A stretch of 64,000 nt of DNA from Marthasterias glacialis (GCA_911728455.2 OU452240.1:6419352-6483351), one strand, 5' to 3'. Shown: positions 36,001-45,885, counted from the stretch's first letter. A program made the numbers and translations. Notes: a model not told the origin generated them from the sequence alone.

Positions 36001-39000
36001 GATTCTATGGGGTGTAAAGCGTAGAATCCAGCACAGGGATGACAGAATATGAAAATGAAAAATCCACGAAACAGATGAGGTTTTGGTGGCTACCAGCCAC
36101 GCCATAACCCCCATCAATGGCAGCATTCTGTGCTTAATATGCAGATGGGGCAAGCACCTTGGTGTAGTCAAAATCAAAGATTATAGAGCGCCGTAGGCGC
36201 AAGATGGGGAACTGGGCCTTTATCTACTGTTGGAAAGTGAAATACGCATGGGCCCCATTTCGGCAATTGGATACCTGTTTCCCATTGATAGCAATTGTCA
36301 TTGTCTACACTGGTCCGCACGTATCAGTGTAGTGTCAATAGAGTCACTTGCCGAAATGGCGTCCAGTGAGATTTCACATTTCAGCCAGAGTTCCCCATCT
36401 TGCGCCTACGGCGCTCTATAATCTTTGGTCAAAAGACAGTACAAGTACTGTATTAAGGCTTTACAAGGGCCTGGATGTATGTAATTGGCATTAAAAAAAA
36501 AAATTTTTTTCAGTAAAAAAAATTCCACAACAATAATTTTGTAAAATCCAGAAATCCGGATTTCATCCCTGCCCACAGTAAACAGCACCATGAGACTGAG
36601 CCCTTGATGTCATAAGGATGACGTGTCTCCATTTCAGGAATATAATCACTCATTCAAGGTAATGAACATTGGGAACTATACAACGATGAATTAAAGCACA
36701 AATTAAGCATGACAATGACAATGACAATGACAATGACAAGTGTGTTGTATTCACATTTAAAAATCAAGAATAAATCAAATAGATAGAGGATAAACTTCAA
36801 CTACCTCGATCAAAACATGTTACAAAATCGGTACAAGAAATAAAACATCAATAGATTAAAAATTGAAGACACAGATTTAAAATAGAAAACACAGATTAAA
36901 AATACAAAACACAGATTTAAAAATACAAAACACACAGTTTAAAATCAGTAATGCAAATAGACATACACATTTTCACAAAGCATTACAAATCAAAGTTCTC
37001 AATTTCATATTAATTGCAGGCTAAATAAATGGCAGGAAGATAAAAATAATTCCATTAAGGTCAAACAATTGCTAAGATTATTTGACCCTTTCAAAAACTG
37101 TTAATTTCTGTACAATCATCAATAAACATCTAGAAATGGCTACTTTTGTTGATTTTTGACAATTTCTCCAGTAAAAATATCTGGAAAAATAATATGAAAC
37201 AGAAATGTGTACAGGTAGATTGCTTGTTTAATAACATGTAACAATAGAAAATGTTAATTCAGAACATGACCTTCACTTTGACCCTTTTAACCAAGTGGTC
37301 AAAGGTCAAATCAGGCAGCCAATTTGTGGCCGCTATGGGGATTACGGTACAAGCTGTTTATGGCTGTCATGGTCTCTGGACAAGTTATTGTAACGCCAGG
37401 TTCTACAGAATGTCAGTATAGATACATGGGTCATCACTTGTTCACAATGCTGATGACTATTTATGATAAAAATACAGTGATCTTTCAATGTAATTTTGAG
37501 TAGGGAGTAAAAATCCAGGCCTGATTGCTTCGTTCTTGAAAGGGCAAGGGCACCAAGGCATTTTCTCAGTGATAAAGGGGCAAGGGCACCAAGGCATTTT
37601 CTCAGTGATAAAGGGCAAGGGCACCAAGGCATTTTCTCAGTGATAAAGGGCAAGGGCACCAAGGCATTTTCTTAGTGATAAAGGGGCAAGGGCTCCAAGG
37701 CATTTTCTCAGTGATAAAGGGCAAGGGCACCAAGGCATTTTCTCAGTGATAAAGGGCAAGGGCACCAAGGCATTTTCTCAGTGATAAAGGGGCAAGGGCT
37801 CCAAGGCATTTTCTCAGTGATAAAGGGCAAGGGCACCAAGGCATTTTCTCAGTGATAAAGGGGCAAGGGCTCCAAGGCATTTTCTCAGTGATAAAGGGCA
37901 AGGGCACCAAGGCATTTTCTTAGTGATAAAGGGCAAGGGCTCCAAGGCATTTTCTCAGTGATAAAGGGCAAGGGCACCAAGGCATTTTCTCAGTGATAAA
38001 GGGCAAGGGCACCAAGGCATTTTCTCAGTGATAAAGGGGCAAGGGCTCCAAGGCATTTTCTCAGTGATAAAGGGCAAGGGCACCAAGGCATTTTCTCCTT
38101 GGTAAAGGGCACCTCTATGAGGAAATTGTAAATTTCTATTGGAACATTTCAAGGGCGCCAAGGCAATCACCAGGGGCAATGCAGTCAATTGCCTCCGTTG
38201 CCTCCATGAAGCATCAGGCCTGGTGAATCCGTAAGCAAACTTACCCCTTGAGGTGGTGGGGGTCCCCTCTCGCCCATGGGGGGCCGCTGCATGCCAGGTC
38301 CTGGGGGTCCAGGGGGCCCTCTTGGAGGCGGTCCCTGAAACCCAGGACCAGGGGGACCCTGTGGAGGGGGGCCTCGTGGTGGTGGTCCCCCACGCCCTGC
38401 AAGAAAATAAGACGTTTTTTATATTCAAATGCAATAGCAGAAGAGTAACATATAACCTTAACCCTCGTACTGTCTGACCAATTAATTTGTCAGGATTTTC
38501 CATCACTTAACAATCTATTACACCACCGCAACTTTGTAATTTTATATTCATATGCAACAGCAGACGGGTAAATTTAACCTTAACCCTCCTACTATCTGAC
38601 CATTTAATTTGTCAGGATTTTCTATCACTTAATCTATTACACCACTGCAACTTTGTAATTTTGTATTAAAATGCAATAGCAGAAGGGTAAAATATAACGT
38701 TATCCCCCCTACTATCTGACCATTTAATTTGTCAGGATTTTCCATCACTTAACAATATATTACACCGCTGGAACTTTGTAATTTTATATTAGAATGCAAT
38801 AGCGGAAGGGTAAAATATAACCTTAACCCTCCTACTATCTGACCATTTAATTTGTCAAGATTTTCCATCATTTCACAATCTACTACACTTTGTAATTGCA
38901 AACGTGAGGCCTACATACTAAACTTGGAACAGTGTGTTTGAATTTTCTATGGCATTATTATATTTTTGAAAATGTGGAAATTCAGTTGATAAGCTGAAAA

Positions 39001-42000
39001 AGTATATGCCGCTATATTTTGTTTGATGTCCCTGCACAAACCGTAGCTGATTTTACAATGATGAAATTCAAACCTGTGGGATTAATTTTTGATAAACAAT
39101 TTACCTTGTGGGGGGAACTGTTGACCAGGAGGGGGTCCACCTGGTCCTGGGAACCTATCCCCACCTGGGCCATAGGGTGGTGGTGGACCCTGCCCTGGCC
39201 CGTTCGGTCCATGGTGAAATGGCGGGGGAATTCCCTGATTTCCCTGGGGTCCAGGAGCAGGGGGTCCTTGATGGTTGGGTCCCTGCTGGGCATCCCGGTT
39301 GTTGAACGGCCCCCTCCGGTCACCTGGGGGTCCAGCTCTGCCGTCTCCGGACATCTGGCCTCCTTGGGCTGGAGAGAAAGTTGGATTAGGTAACCCGGGG
39401 TTAATCACTTGAAACAAAAAAAAAGCAAACACAAAAAAAGGGAAACATTATTTTTATTGATTAGAACACACTGTGTGAAATACTTGACTGTAAAAAGCAC
39501 TGTATTTATGCAATTGTAAATAAAGACAAAGTACTAGGTTTTACAAAAACAGAAAACATCGTTAAGTTTAAATCTCAATTACACTCACTGGTAAAAAAGT
39601 TTGTACAAGTACAAATTTTTCAGAAAACTATTTGTCTGAAATACTGTCAAAGTCAGGGATATAGCATTTGCGGACCCCTGAAGTCACCAGTGCTTATTTT
39701 AATTGCCGTCATTGAAATACAGCCCCGAGCTGCCGTGGCACTCTGAAGGCTTTTTCAAACACAATGTTAACATCTACCCTCGCAGGTACCCATTTATACC
39801 CCTGGGCGAGGAGAAGCAATTATAGTAAAGCATCTTGCTTAAGAACACAAGTGTCATTACCAGGATTCGAACCCACCCCCCGATGACTTGACCACCAGAA
39901 CTTGAGTCTGGTGCACTAGACCGCTCGGCCACGACATGCAATGACCAGGGGCATGGAGGCAATTGCCTCTGTTGCCCCCATAAAGTATCGGGCCTTAAGA
40001 CTGGTATTTCTGGCTCAGTGATAAGCAATATGTGATTTTTATTTGGGGCCACAATCCTCGTTCCTCCACAATTAGACAAATTCCTGAAGAGGATATGGGA
40101 GGATTTGGGAGGGTTAAGGGTTGAAGGGCAAACAAGTATTGCAATAACAATTTGAATTTATATTCCTTACCTTTTCTGGAGGCATTCTCAAACTGGGATA
40201 AGTTTTGTCTGTTGCACGGAGTAACAACAGGGTTCTGTCCATGCAGCTCTCTGTCAAGAAATAAGGAGCACACTTTCAGCTTAGTGACAGAGTTTCAGAA
40301 ATGAACAGCAGACTTGGTAAAAAGTTGTACTGATTTACAAAACACTACATGACTGTACTCTGGTAGTAGTTTTAATGCTGCTTCATGCTGTCTATCAAAT
40401 TTTCCTGTGAAATGACCAACTATTCAGAAACATTCAAGGGCAGGTGTTGTGCATGGTGGTACAACTGTGCACAGAACTGACTGTGTACACGTGTGCACTG
40501 TGTGGGTACATCCACCACATGATATAACTGTTGCACGCTGGCATGGTGTATAGTCATTCAAAACTAAAGTGGATGATAATAAATGGTCAGACTGTAGGAG
40601 GGCTGACTGTGTACTGTGTAGATGCAGTCACCACATAATATATTGCATGTATGGCATAGTTTACCTATCATTCAAACCCACAGTGGATGATTATGAATGG
40701 TCAGACAGTAGGAGGGTTGACTGTGTACTGTGTAGATACATTTACTACATGAGATATTGCAGGCTGGCATAGTTTATCATTCAAACCCACAGTTGATGAT
40801 TATGAATGGTCAGACAGTAGGAGGGTTGACTGTGTACTGTGTAGATGCATTCAACACATAAGATGTAACCTGGCATAGTTTACATATTATTCAAAGCAAC
40901 AGTGGATGCTATTAAATGGTCAGACAGTAGGAGGGTTGACTGTGTACTGTGTAGATGCATTTAAAACAAGATATCATGATGTAAGCTGGCATAGTTTACC
41001 TATCATTCAAAGCCATTGTTGATGATATTGAATGGTCAGACAGTAGGTTAAGGTGATTTTCTAAAATCTGAAGACCCTTTTTACATTCAGTAGATAAAAT
41101 ACAAGCTAACTGCTAGACCTCACGAGACACCACAAAGCATTGATGAATAAGTGAAAGAGTGGAAGGTTTTGTGACAAACATCAACTTACTTCTTGGGCAG
41201 GCCATTCATGATTATTCTATACGAAGCGTCTGATCCAACATGAACTACTGAGTAACCCTTAGATTGTCCGTTAGCTCGATTCTCGTAGAATTTAATCTCG
41301 AGGAGGTCCATCACGGCAAGTTCTTGGATGGCATCTGAGAGGTCTTGGTCAGTCGTCCACTGCAGATAAACAAAAGAAATTAGCACCTTTTCAAATTCAG
41401 TGTTTTCCTTGTCAGAAATCCAGCACTTATGGTCTATACACTTTTAAACTTTGAGAGGTGCTGTAAGCACAGAAATCTGTGGTAAACAATCCATGAAAAT
41501 GATCCACTTGAGGATTGGTACGGGTATAAGCAGCCTGTGCTGCCGGGTATGTAATCAACCTATAGCTAAATCAATCACATGAGCCATTCTTGCCCTCACA
41601 GGTACCCATTTACTCCTGAGTGAAGAGAAGCAAGTATGGTTAAAGTGTCTTGCTCAAGGACACAAGCGTCATGACTGGTTTTCAAACCCACACCCTGATG
41701 GCCTAGCCCCCAAAACTTGAGTCCGATGCACTACACCGCTCGGCCACGACTCGCACAACTTTTTTAAGGTTTACAAATCGTGTACTTTGTTTTAAAGCGC
41801 TACTTTTTGTGAGGTGTGTAACTCACCCAAGTCAGGTTCCCCACATACATGGATACCCTCTTCCCAGTGTAGGATGAGGTTGCCATAGACGGTGACCTTT
41901 GAACTGCAGGAGCTGAAGACTTGGGATGCGCATCACCAGAAGAGAATCTCTGAAGAAAAAGAAAACACAATTTTTTAAATTGTTGGATTTTCTTTAACCC

Positions 42001-44743
42001 TTTCAGCCCCATCGGCGACTATGGTCGACTGTGCACCATACCCTGCTTGAGCCACAATGGTGACTTTAGTCGACCAAGGTCACACACAAAACTGCACACA
42101 AGCCAGAGCACAAGGGCCATTTGTTATAAAGCTGTAAATTTGTCCATGTTTGCCCTCCATACTCAAGCTTACCATCATTGGAAAGAGAAAGGATCTTTCT
42201 AATGATGGTAAAATAAAGTAATGCTGCTATTATGCAAATTGGAGTGGAAAGACCCAAACTGCCAAACGCCGATGGAGCGCCGTATGGTTGTATACAAAAA
42301 AGTGTTTGAGTTTACAGATCATACTCAGGAAACAAAGACCAAGAACTTAGACATTTATGGCCGATGATCAGCCCTCAATAGTTTTTGAATGCGAGGAATG
42401 GAAATTCGATAAGGAAGAGTTGTTTCATCACTTATTTTGCAGTAAAACAACATCTTCAAGGTGAAAATAGCGTTTGTAAAAATTGCCTTTGTACAACAGC
42501 TTCCTGTTGCATAAGAAAGTGTGGTTAACGCATGAGTGGTCAAACAAGGCGGAACCAACGCTTCTCCCAGAAGAGATTTTAATGCCATGGCTGTTACCCG
42601 TAAACCTACTCAATTCTTAAAGGGCCCCTGAATTGAATATTTCTTAGTAACATATTTTATTGCTATTTTCTAATCCCCTTAAGTGCATTGACATACGTTT
42701 GAAAAGTGCACTTCTTTAAACATTTAAAATTTTCCATGCTTTTCCTGACAACTGAGGGCACTGTTGCCATAATGTCATTTCAGGGAGACAGTGTTTTTTT
42801 TTTTTGAAGTTCAAGAAATTGTGAACCCCAAAGTTTGCTTATTGGAAGCATTTGTGAGAAAAGTGCTCATTGGCTCACTGCCATGAAACAACACAACAAC
42901 GAATCACTTAAGAAAAGAAAGTTTACGGCGAAGAAATGTCCCAAATTATGTCAACTTTTCATGCACAAACTAACTGCAACATTGAGGTTTCCCCCTGATG
43001 ACACCACTCTTTTGTTCAGAGTCCAGAGTTGATGGTGAACTTTTTCTAGAACTGATACTAAAAGTAAATGTTTACCCTCTCTGTAATGCCTTCATCTGCT
43101 GGTGCTGTTATTACATCATCGTACAGATCAACTTGTCCTGAATTGCTGTTGTATTGCTCAGCTTCCTAAGATGACAAAGTATTAAGGAAAAATATTGTTT
43201 AATTTTCCAGTTTTTACGTCAAGACTTAAATGTTAATAATACTAATAAACCAGTACTTCTAAAGCACATCCCACAAAAGTCTTAATGCACTTTACAACTT
43301 TAAATGGCAATTAAAGGGGCTAAGTCATCATGATTATAGCAGGCCTGTGGCTGTGCATAGAAAGATGAACTCCCACCCCTTGCGGTTAAATCACAAAGGG
43401 TGCCGTCTTTGTCAGACTGTGATGTGACCGCCGGTGTGCACACATGCGTAGTAATCGGGTTATTCCATTTCAGTTCAGTTAAGTTCAGTTCAGTTTATTT
43501 TCCACTCAATCATTTCAGCTGACAAGATATATCATACAGCAGTAAAATACACAATAGATTGATGACACGGTCCCTTTAAACGAACAAGTAATGTTTTAGG
43601 AGTTTTTTTAATTCATCTTCAGCTCTAGAATTTTCCATCTAGTGTGGGAGAGAGATCCACAGAGAGGAGGTGATGAATGCATGAAGAACCAATGGATTTT
43701 CACACAATGGTATGACGTCGGATCTTGCTCTTATTAAGCATCCACTTAGACTTGTATTTTGTGGTTTTTTGTATTTTAAAAAGACGCATGCAATTTAAAA
43801 AATGTCCGGACGCAAATATGAAACTTTTTCTCTTGGCGTAAATTATAATACATCTGATTCTGAGAATAGGATAGATTACAAATTTGAACTCCTGGACCTT
43901 GCCCGTTTCATTTTGACATTTCATGTACCCTAGTTAGCTTTCGGCGGTCTCGATTTTTACTTGTTATAATTGTCACCAATGTATCATAACAAATATTTAA
44001 ACATCCATAACCACAAGTTGCACAACATTTAGACAGAAAAAAACAACATGCACTTTTTAACTCGTTTCTTTGTTAACATTAAAAACTTCAATCTTCATTT
44101 GAACCAAGGAAAAATGGTGTTCTTGACAGCAAAACTCCCTGAAAAAAATATAATTTAGGCCAAGGTTCTTTAGGCATATACGCTAAGCTTAATGTATTAA
44201 TAACATGTAGCCGCAGATTACGCAGAAGTTCCGGCTACGCAACACCGATGGCCAATGCCATCGGATATGGGGATGATGAATGTCCATTATTTTTTCTTGT
44301 TTAAATTTTCAATAGAAAGGTAGCTCTAAATAATTTTAGAAAGTGTGGGTCAGATATGGCACTTTTTTCAAAGCAGGCACCTTCAAAACGCTAAGAATAT
44401 CAACAATTGAATTTGTGTAAATTGCACCGATTTGTCCGGAAAGTGGGCAACCAAACAAGTAGTTTGCATGTGGGCCTATTGTCAATTGTACTGCCCGCGA
44501 TGTTTAACAGTACACTACATTTACACCGACTACACGTTTTCATGAAAGCCAGGAGCTTTTCTTCCCTCTATCCTGCAAAATTGCATCTTAACATAGCTTT
44601 AAAATGTACTCAGTAACATGCTATGTGTATTAATCTCTCACAATATTAGCTCATTTGTAAAAGTGTTCAAAAATAGAACAAACCTGGTTAAATTCCTGAT
44701 CAACATCGTCAGCGTACAGATCAATGTCCACACCATCCGCCAT
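29799..44743 (-). CDS. CPSF6: Cleavage and polyadenylation specificity factor 6, 15 coding exons, 843 aa
   Basis: CPSF6 is the RRM-bearing subunit of cleavage factor Im. With CPSF5/NUDT21 it binds UGUA upstream of poly(A) sites and steers alternative polyadenylation in the nucleus. Fifteen exons join in frame (60, 90, 123, 170, 80, 264, 152, 154, 200, 151, 476, 68, 164, 154 and 226 nt). Residues 1-50 are acidic with two D-L-Y-x-D-D repeats. The RRM spans about 80-165 (RNP2 MYVGNL 84-89, RNP1 within GQSKGYSVV 122-130), followed by [13 protein letters not shown]. Residues 175-640 are Pro/Gly/Gln-rich with twelve MQGGPP-type hexapeptides (492-563) and eight Gln. A conserved helical block [10 protein letters not shown]...AISRAV precedes residue 718, and 718-768 matches the conserved [10 protein letters not shown] region. 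Residues 769-843 are an RS/RE/RD tail ending EYRRR, the part that binds transportin-3 in mammals. Human CPSF6 is about 551 aa, so the middle is much longer here. Confidence 0.97.
30673..30792 (+). mobile_element. SINE family 1 tail fragment
   Basis: GGGTACCTGTGAGGGCAGCG, GATTTAGCTTGG and CAGGCTATACGGGTGCCAG match the tail of the minus-strand SINE at 41507-41750. The tRNA head is absent. Lies in CPSF6 intron 14. Confidence 0.55.
30903..31049. mobile_element. MITE-like element, family I, copy 1
   Basis: Ends TTAACTCTTTCACT and AGTAAAAGAGTTCAA. The interior GTGGCTCACAGCGGC...AGCCGCTGCCAG...TTCTGTCACAGCTGTA matches the copy at 35537-35681. Intronic in CPSF6. Confidence 0.75.
31262..31415 (-). 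CDS. CPSF6: CPSF6 coding exon 14
   Basis: Residues 718-768: [18 protein letters not shown] and [15 protein letters not shown], nearly identical to human. The acceptor is CTTTCAACAG and the donor TCCAG|GTAAGA, phase 2. Confidence 0.96.
32251..32553. repeat. Tandem repeat, about 105-bp unit, three copies
   Basis: Copies begin at about 32251, 32344 and 32449 with TCCAACAC(C/T)ATT(C/A)...GTAACTCAACACCCAAACTG. The first lacks about 12 bp. Copies 2 and 3 are nearly identical, indicating a recent duplication. Lies in CPSF6 intron 13. Confidence 0.9.
32615..32778 (-). CDS. CPSF6: CPSF6 coding exon 13
   Basis: Residues 663-717. It includes [20 protein letters not shown] and [10 protein letters not shown], the conserved helical segment before the RS tail. 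The acceptor is CTTCTCTAG and the donor GCTG|GTAAGT, phase 1. Confidence 0.95.
33232..33299 (-). CDS. CPSF6: CPSF6 coding exon 12
   Basis: Residues 641-662 ([20 protein letters not shown]) plus two bases. The acceptor is TTTTTTTAG and the donor AACG|GTAAGT, phase 2. Confidence 0.9.
33459..33592. mobile_element. MITE-like element, family H
   Basis: Perfect inverted ends TATAGACCGATCCATTAA and TTAATGGATCGGTCTAT. The interior has GCATGTTTACATTTTC and GTGATTGGGCGGGGCTT. Intronic in CPSF6; relatives at 28721 and 48861. Confidence 0.8.
33654..34129 (-). CDS. CPSF6: CPSF6 coding exon 11 (hexapeptide repeat and poly-Gln)
   Basis: Residues 482-640, the largest exon. Twelve consecutive hexapeptides of the MQGGPP type (492-563, with variants [12 protein letters not shown] and MHGAPP) lead into PPPP and eight Gln coded by mixed CAG/CAA. 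The exon ends with [13 protein letters not shown], which is conserved in vertebrates. The acceptor is ATTATGTAG and the donor CAG|GTAAAA, phase 0. Confidence 0.93.
34378..34528 (-). CDS. CPSF6: CPSF6 coding exon 10
   Basis: Residues 432-481, starting [12 protein letters not shown], with one Phe-Gly dipeptide (QFGG, F449-G450). The acceptor is CTCTCCATAG and the donor CAAG|GTACGT, phase 1. Confidence 0.9.
34813..35012 (-). CDS. CPSF6: CPSF6 coding exon 9
   Basis: Residues 365-431, Pro/Gly/His/Gln-rich ([18 protein letters not shown]). The acceptor is TTTTCAACAG and the donor CAG|GTAAAT, phase 0. The antisense strand is also open here, a by-product of GC-rich GGN/CCN codons. Confidence 0.9.
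35537..35681. mobile_element. MITE-like element, family I, copy 2
   Basis: Perfect inverted ends TTAACTCTTTCACT and AGTGAAAGAGTTAA around a 145-bp body, including GCTCACAGCGGCTCAGTGAA. TTAA at the ends could be part of the target site. Same orientation as copy 1; CPSF6 intron 8. Confidence 0.8.
35749..35902 (-). CDS. CPSF6: CPSF6 coding exon 8
   Basis: Residues 314-364: [16 protein letters not shown] and then [17 protein letters not shown]. The acceptor is GATGTTACAG and the donor CCTC|GTAAGT, phase 1. The frame is fixed by continuity with both neighbouring exons. Confidence 0.9.
36175..36427. mobile_element. MITE-like element, family K, 38-bp near-perfect inverted ends
   Basis: CAAAGATTATAGAGCGCCGT onward at the left is matched in reverse at the right for about 38 bases (CGGCGCTCTATAATCTTTG). 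A second inner pair, CATTTCGGCAA and TTGCCGAAATG, also fits. 253 bp, CPSF6 intron 7. High end identity implies recent insertion. Confidence 0.88.
36712..36740. repeat. (ATGACA)n hexanucleotide repeat
   Basis: About five tandem ATGACA units in CPSF6 intron 7. Confidence 0.85.
36850..36945. repeat. Tandem repeat, about 20-bp unit (AAAACACAGATTTAAAATAC)
   Basis: Roughly five degenerate units. Confidence 0.75.
37516..38225 (+). repeat. Dispersed repeat G with internal 35/36-bp tandem array of about 16 units
   Basis: Flanks match repeat G (CCTGATTGCTTCGTTCTTGA at the left; GCACCTCTATGAGGAAATTG to GCATCAGGCC at the right). Between about 37540 and 38095 the segment AAGGCATTTTCTCAGTGATA is repeated about 16 times. 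The units come as a 35-bp form (GGGCACC) and a 36-bp form (GGGGCAAGGGCTCC) in an ordered pattern. Lies in CPSF6 intron 7. Confidence 0.92.
38245..38396 (-). CDS. CPSF6: CPSF6 coding exon 7
   Basis: Residues 263-313, Pro/Gly/Arg-rich ([11 protein letters not shown]...MGERGPPPP). The acceptor is TTTTCTTGCAG and the donor GGG|GTAAGT, phase 0. The intron after it holds the 35/36-bp tandem array. Confidence 0.9.
38446..38895 (+). repeat. Tandem repeat, about 121-bp unit, four copies
   Basis: Units start near 38446, 38568, 38687 and 38808 with ATAACCTTAACCCTC(C/G)TACT and hold TTTAATTTGTCAGGATTTTC. In CPSF6 intron 6. The core CCCTCCTACTATCTGACCAT is shared with the arrays at 40.5 and 62.6 kb. Confidence 0.9.
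39105..39368 (-). CDS. CPSF6: CPSF6 coding exon 6
   Basis: Residues 175-262. It starts [16 protein letters not shown], matching the GQMSGEGKAGPPG of vertebrates, and includes [13 protein letters not shown]. The acceptor is TCTCTCCAG and the donor CAAG|GTAAAT; phase 1 to 1. Confidence 0.95.
39777..39934 (-). mobile_element. tRNA-derived SINE, family 1, minus strand
   Basis: On the minus strand, GTCGTGGCCGAGCGGTCTAG (A box), GGTGGGTTCGAATCCTGG (B box), ACACTTGTGTTCTTAAGCAA. The 3' part is cut after GGGTACCTGCGAGGG. Abuts a repeat G fragment. Confidence 0.85.
39937..39998 (+). repeat. Dispersed repeat G fragment
   Basis: GCAATGACCAGGGGCATGGAGGCAATTGCC...TATCGGGCCTT, directly beside the SINE head. 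Confidence 0.7.
40171..40250 (-). CDS. CPSF6: CPSF6 coding exon 5
   Basis: Residues 148-174: [18 protein letters not shown], the conserved end of the RRM region. The acceptor is TTCTTGACAG and the donor AAAG|GTAAGG, phase 1. Confidence 0.96.
40538..41055 (-). repeat. Tandem repeat, about 110-116-bp unit, five copies
   Basis: TGGTCAGAC recurs at about 40584, 40698, 40807, 40917 and 41033. Each unit has CATAGTTTACCTATCATTCA, GTGGATGATTATGAATGG and AGGGTTGACTGTGTACTGTG. In CPSF6 intron 4. The same unit family occurs reversed at 62545-63045. Confidence 0.9.
41190..41359 (-). CDS. CPSF6: CPSF6 coding exon 4 (RRM core)
   Basis: Residues 92-147 plus two bases. It carries [17 protein letters not shown], almost identical to the vertebrate RRM, including RNP1. 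The acceptor is TATCTGCAG and the donor GAA|GTAAGT, phase 2. Confidence 0.96.
41507..41750 (-). mobile_element. tRNA-derived SINE, family 1, near full length
   Basis: Minus strand: GTCGTGGCCGAGCGGTGTAG, GTGGGTTTGAAAACC (decayed B box), ACGCTTGTGTCCTTGAGCAA, then a tail through GGGTACCTGTGAGGGCAAGA to ACCCGTACCAATCCTCAA. CPSF6 intron 3. Confidence 0.85.
41827..41949 (-). CDS. CPSF6: CPSF6 coding exon 3
   Basis: Residues 51-91: a Ser/Pro linker, then [17 protein letters not shown], the first RRM strand (RNP2). The acceptor is TTTCTTCAG and the donor TGG|GTGAGT. Confidence 0.95.
41950..43075. other. CPSF6 intron 2, no further gene
   Basis: Single-copy-looking intron sequence with GTCGAC dyads near 42025-42080 (GACTATGGTCGAC and GACTTTAGTCGAC). 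No coding or RNA feature is supported. Confidence 0.4.
43076..43165 (-). CDS. CPSF6: CPSF6 coding exon 2
   Basis: Residues 21-50, holding QVDLYDDVI as in vertebrate CPSF6. The acceptor is CATCTTAG and the donor AGG|GTAAAC; phase 0 at both ends. Confidence 0.94.
43311..43580. mobile_element. MITE-like element, family A, third copy with internal insertion
   Basis: Begins TTAAAGGGGCTAAGTCATCA and ends GATGACACGGTCCCTTTAAA, with the interior in reverse orientation to the first copy. About 85 bp starting CAGTTCAGTTAAGTTCAGTT interrupts it near 43470-43555. Lies in CPSF6 intron 1. Confidence 0.7.
44684..44743 (-). CDS. CPSF6: CPSF6 coding exon 1
   Basis: Residues 1-20, from [20 protein letters not shown], nearly the vertebrate N-terminus. 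The start sits in AAGATGGCGG. The donor is CAG|GTTTGT, phase 0. Confidence 0.95.
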
Positions 44744-44750
44744 CTTGACT
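44735..44750 (-). promoter_or_regulatory. CPSF6: YY1-like motif over the CPSF6 start codon
   Basis: The minus strand reads GTCAAGATGGCGGATG across the start. AANATGGCG is the known YY1 core, which in animals often lies just downstream of transcription starts of housekeeping genes. It also gives a good initiation context (AAG before ATG, G after). A regulatory role is inferred. Confidence 0.35.
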
Positions 44751-45885
44751 GCAAAGTGAGCTGTAGTTGGTACTCTGCTCAATCTAACGGCGTGGTACTT
44801 GTTTTTAGGGGTGGTTACCAGTGAAGATGTGTTTGTTTGATGGAAAAAGAAAAACGGCGGCAAGTGAGCACGCGTTAGTACTAGTATTAGTCCGCCCCAA
44901 GGCCCCAACCCCCCTCAAGTTGATCGAGTTGCCAACCGAAATGTTTTTAAAGTAGAACTGGAAACTACAAAAAACATTTGAGGGTGAAACACGTTATCAT
45001 TTTGATCGAATAATTGCTTTGTCTTGTATTCTCGACATGGCGTTTACTGAAGATTCATATAATAATCCCTTATTATTTTCTTGATTTTGCATTGTGAGCC
45101 CACATCTCCCCAATTAATAATATCACTACTTAATCTGTTAATCATTATCTTATCATAATCATACTGGACACAAAAAATATCAAGAAAGTTATTCCGTCAG
45201 AGACAATCAATTATCCAAATGCAATTATCTGAGGAGATTATGCAGTAACTCACCAGAACCAAAACATTATTCCCCCCGACCCACTGGCATCCCCACCTCC
45301 CATTATCTATCTATAGCAAGCAAGAGGGCGCTGTTCAAAAATGACAAAACTAGTCCGGTACATCGGCCTACTTGCTTTTTGTGGCCCGTTTTCCCACTTT
45401 GTTTTAAAATGTGTACTTATTACAAACAGACCAAACACAAGACCAAAACATAAACTAGCCTGAAACAAGGAATTGTGATGAATATTTTATTGCCCTTTTC
45501 GTGGTTCTGTAAAAAATAATGTGTACAATTAATAATCAATAATTAAGAAAGTCAACAATGAAATAAGTTTTGTTTTACCCAGTAGGCCCATTTAAAAAGA
45601 AATGAGAGAAATAAAGGACACATAATCTTATTGTACATGCATTCAAACGATTATTTACACAATAATAATGGAGAAAATCAACAAAAATCTGGCTCGCCTA
45701 CTTGAACTTCATGCATAATACACGGCATACGCGTGCTTGCATTGCATTCATTGTTATTCTACGTATGGCGGCAAAATTGACACAATTAATGATCGTAGTA
45801 TAATGATTATAACAATGTTTTTATAATGTCGTTTTTCTTCTTCTTGCTTTCAGTTATCAACATCAGTCGAAGATCATCCATTAAA
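44744..45885. other. CPSF6 upstream region / probable promoter
   Basis: 5' leader and promoter region for CPSF6 should lie here. I see no TATA box at a convincing place and no obvious CpG-dense block. The rest is AT-rich. Confidence 0.35.

Noticed and set aside
37540..38095. Regular repeat array resembling CRISPR
   Set aside because: Units are contiguous without unique spacers, and the genome is eukaryotic.
37342..38506. Open frames with repeated [15 protein letters not shown] peptides
   Set aside because: Translation of the 35/36-bp tandem array. The only real coding part is CPSF6 exon 7 at 38245-38396, in another frame.
45481..45520. Alternative last exon for the tetraspanin with a nearby AATAAA
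   Set aside because: It would follow exon 6 with NHEKGNK, breaking helix 4. The exon at 49643-49696 completes the helix properly.
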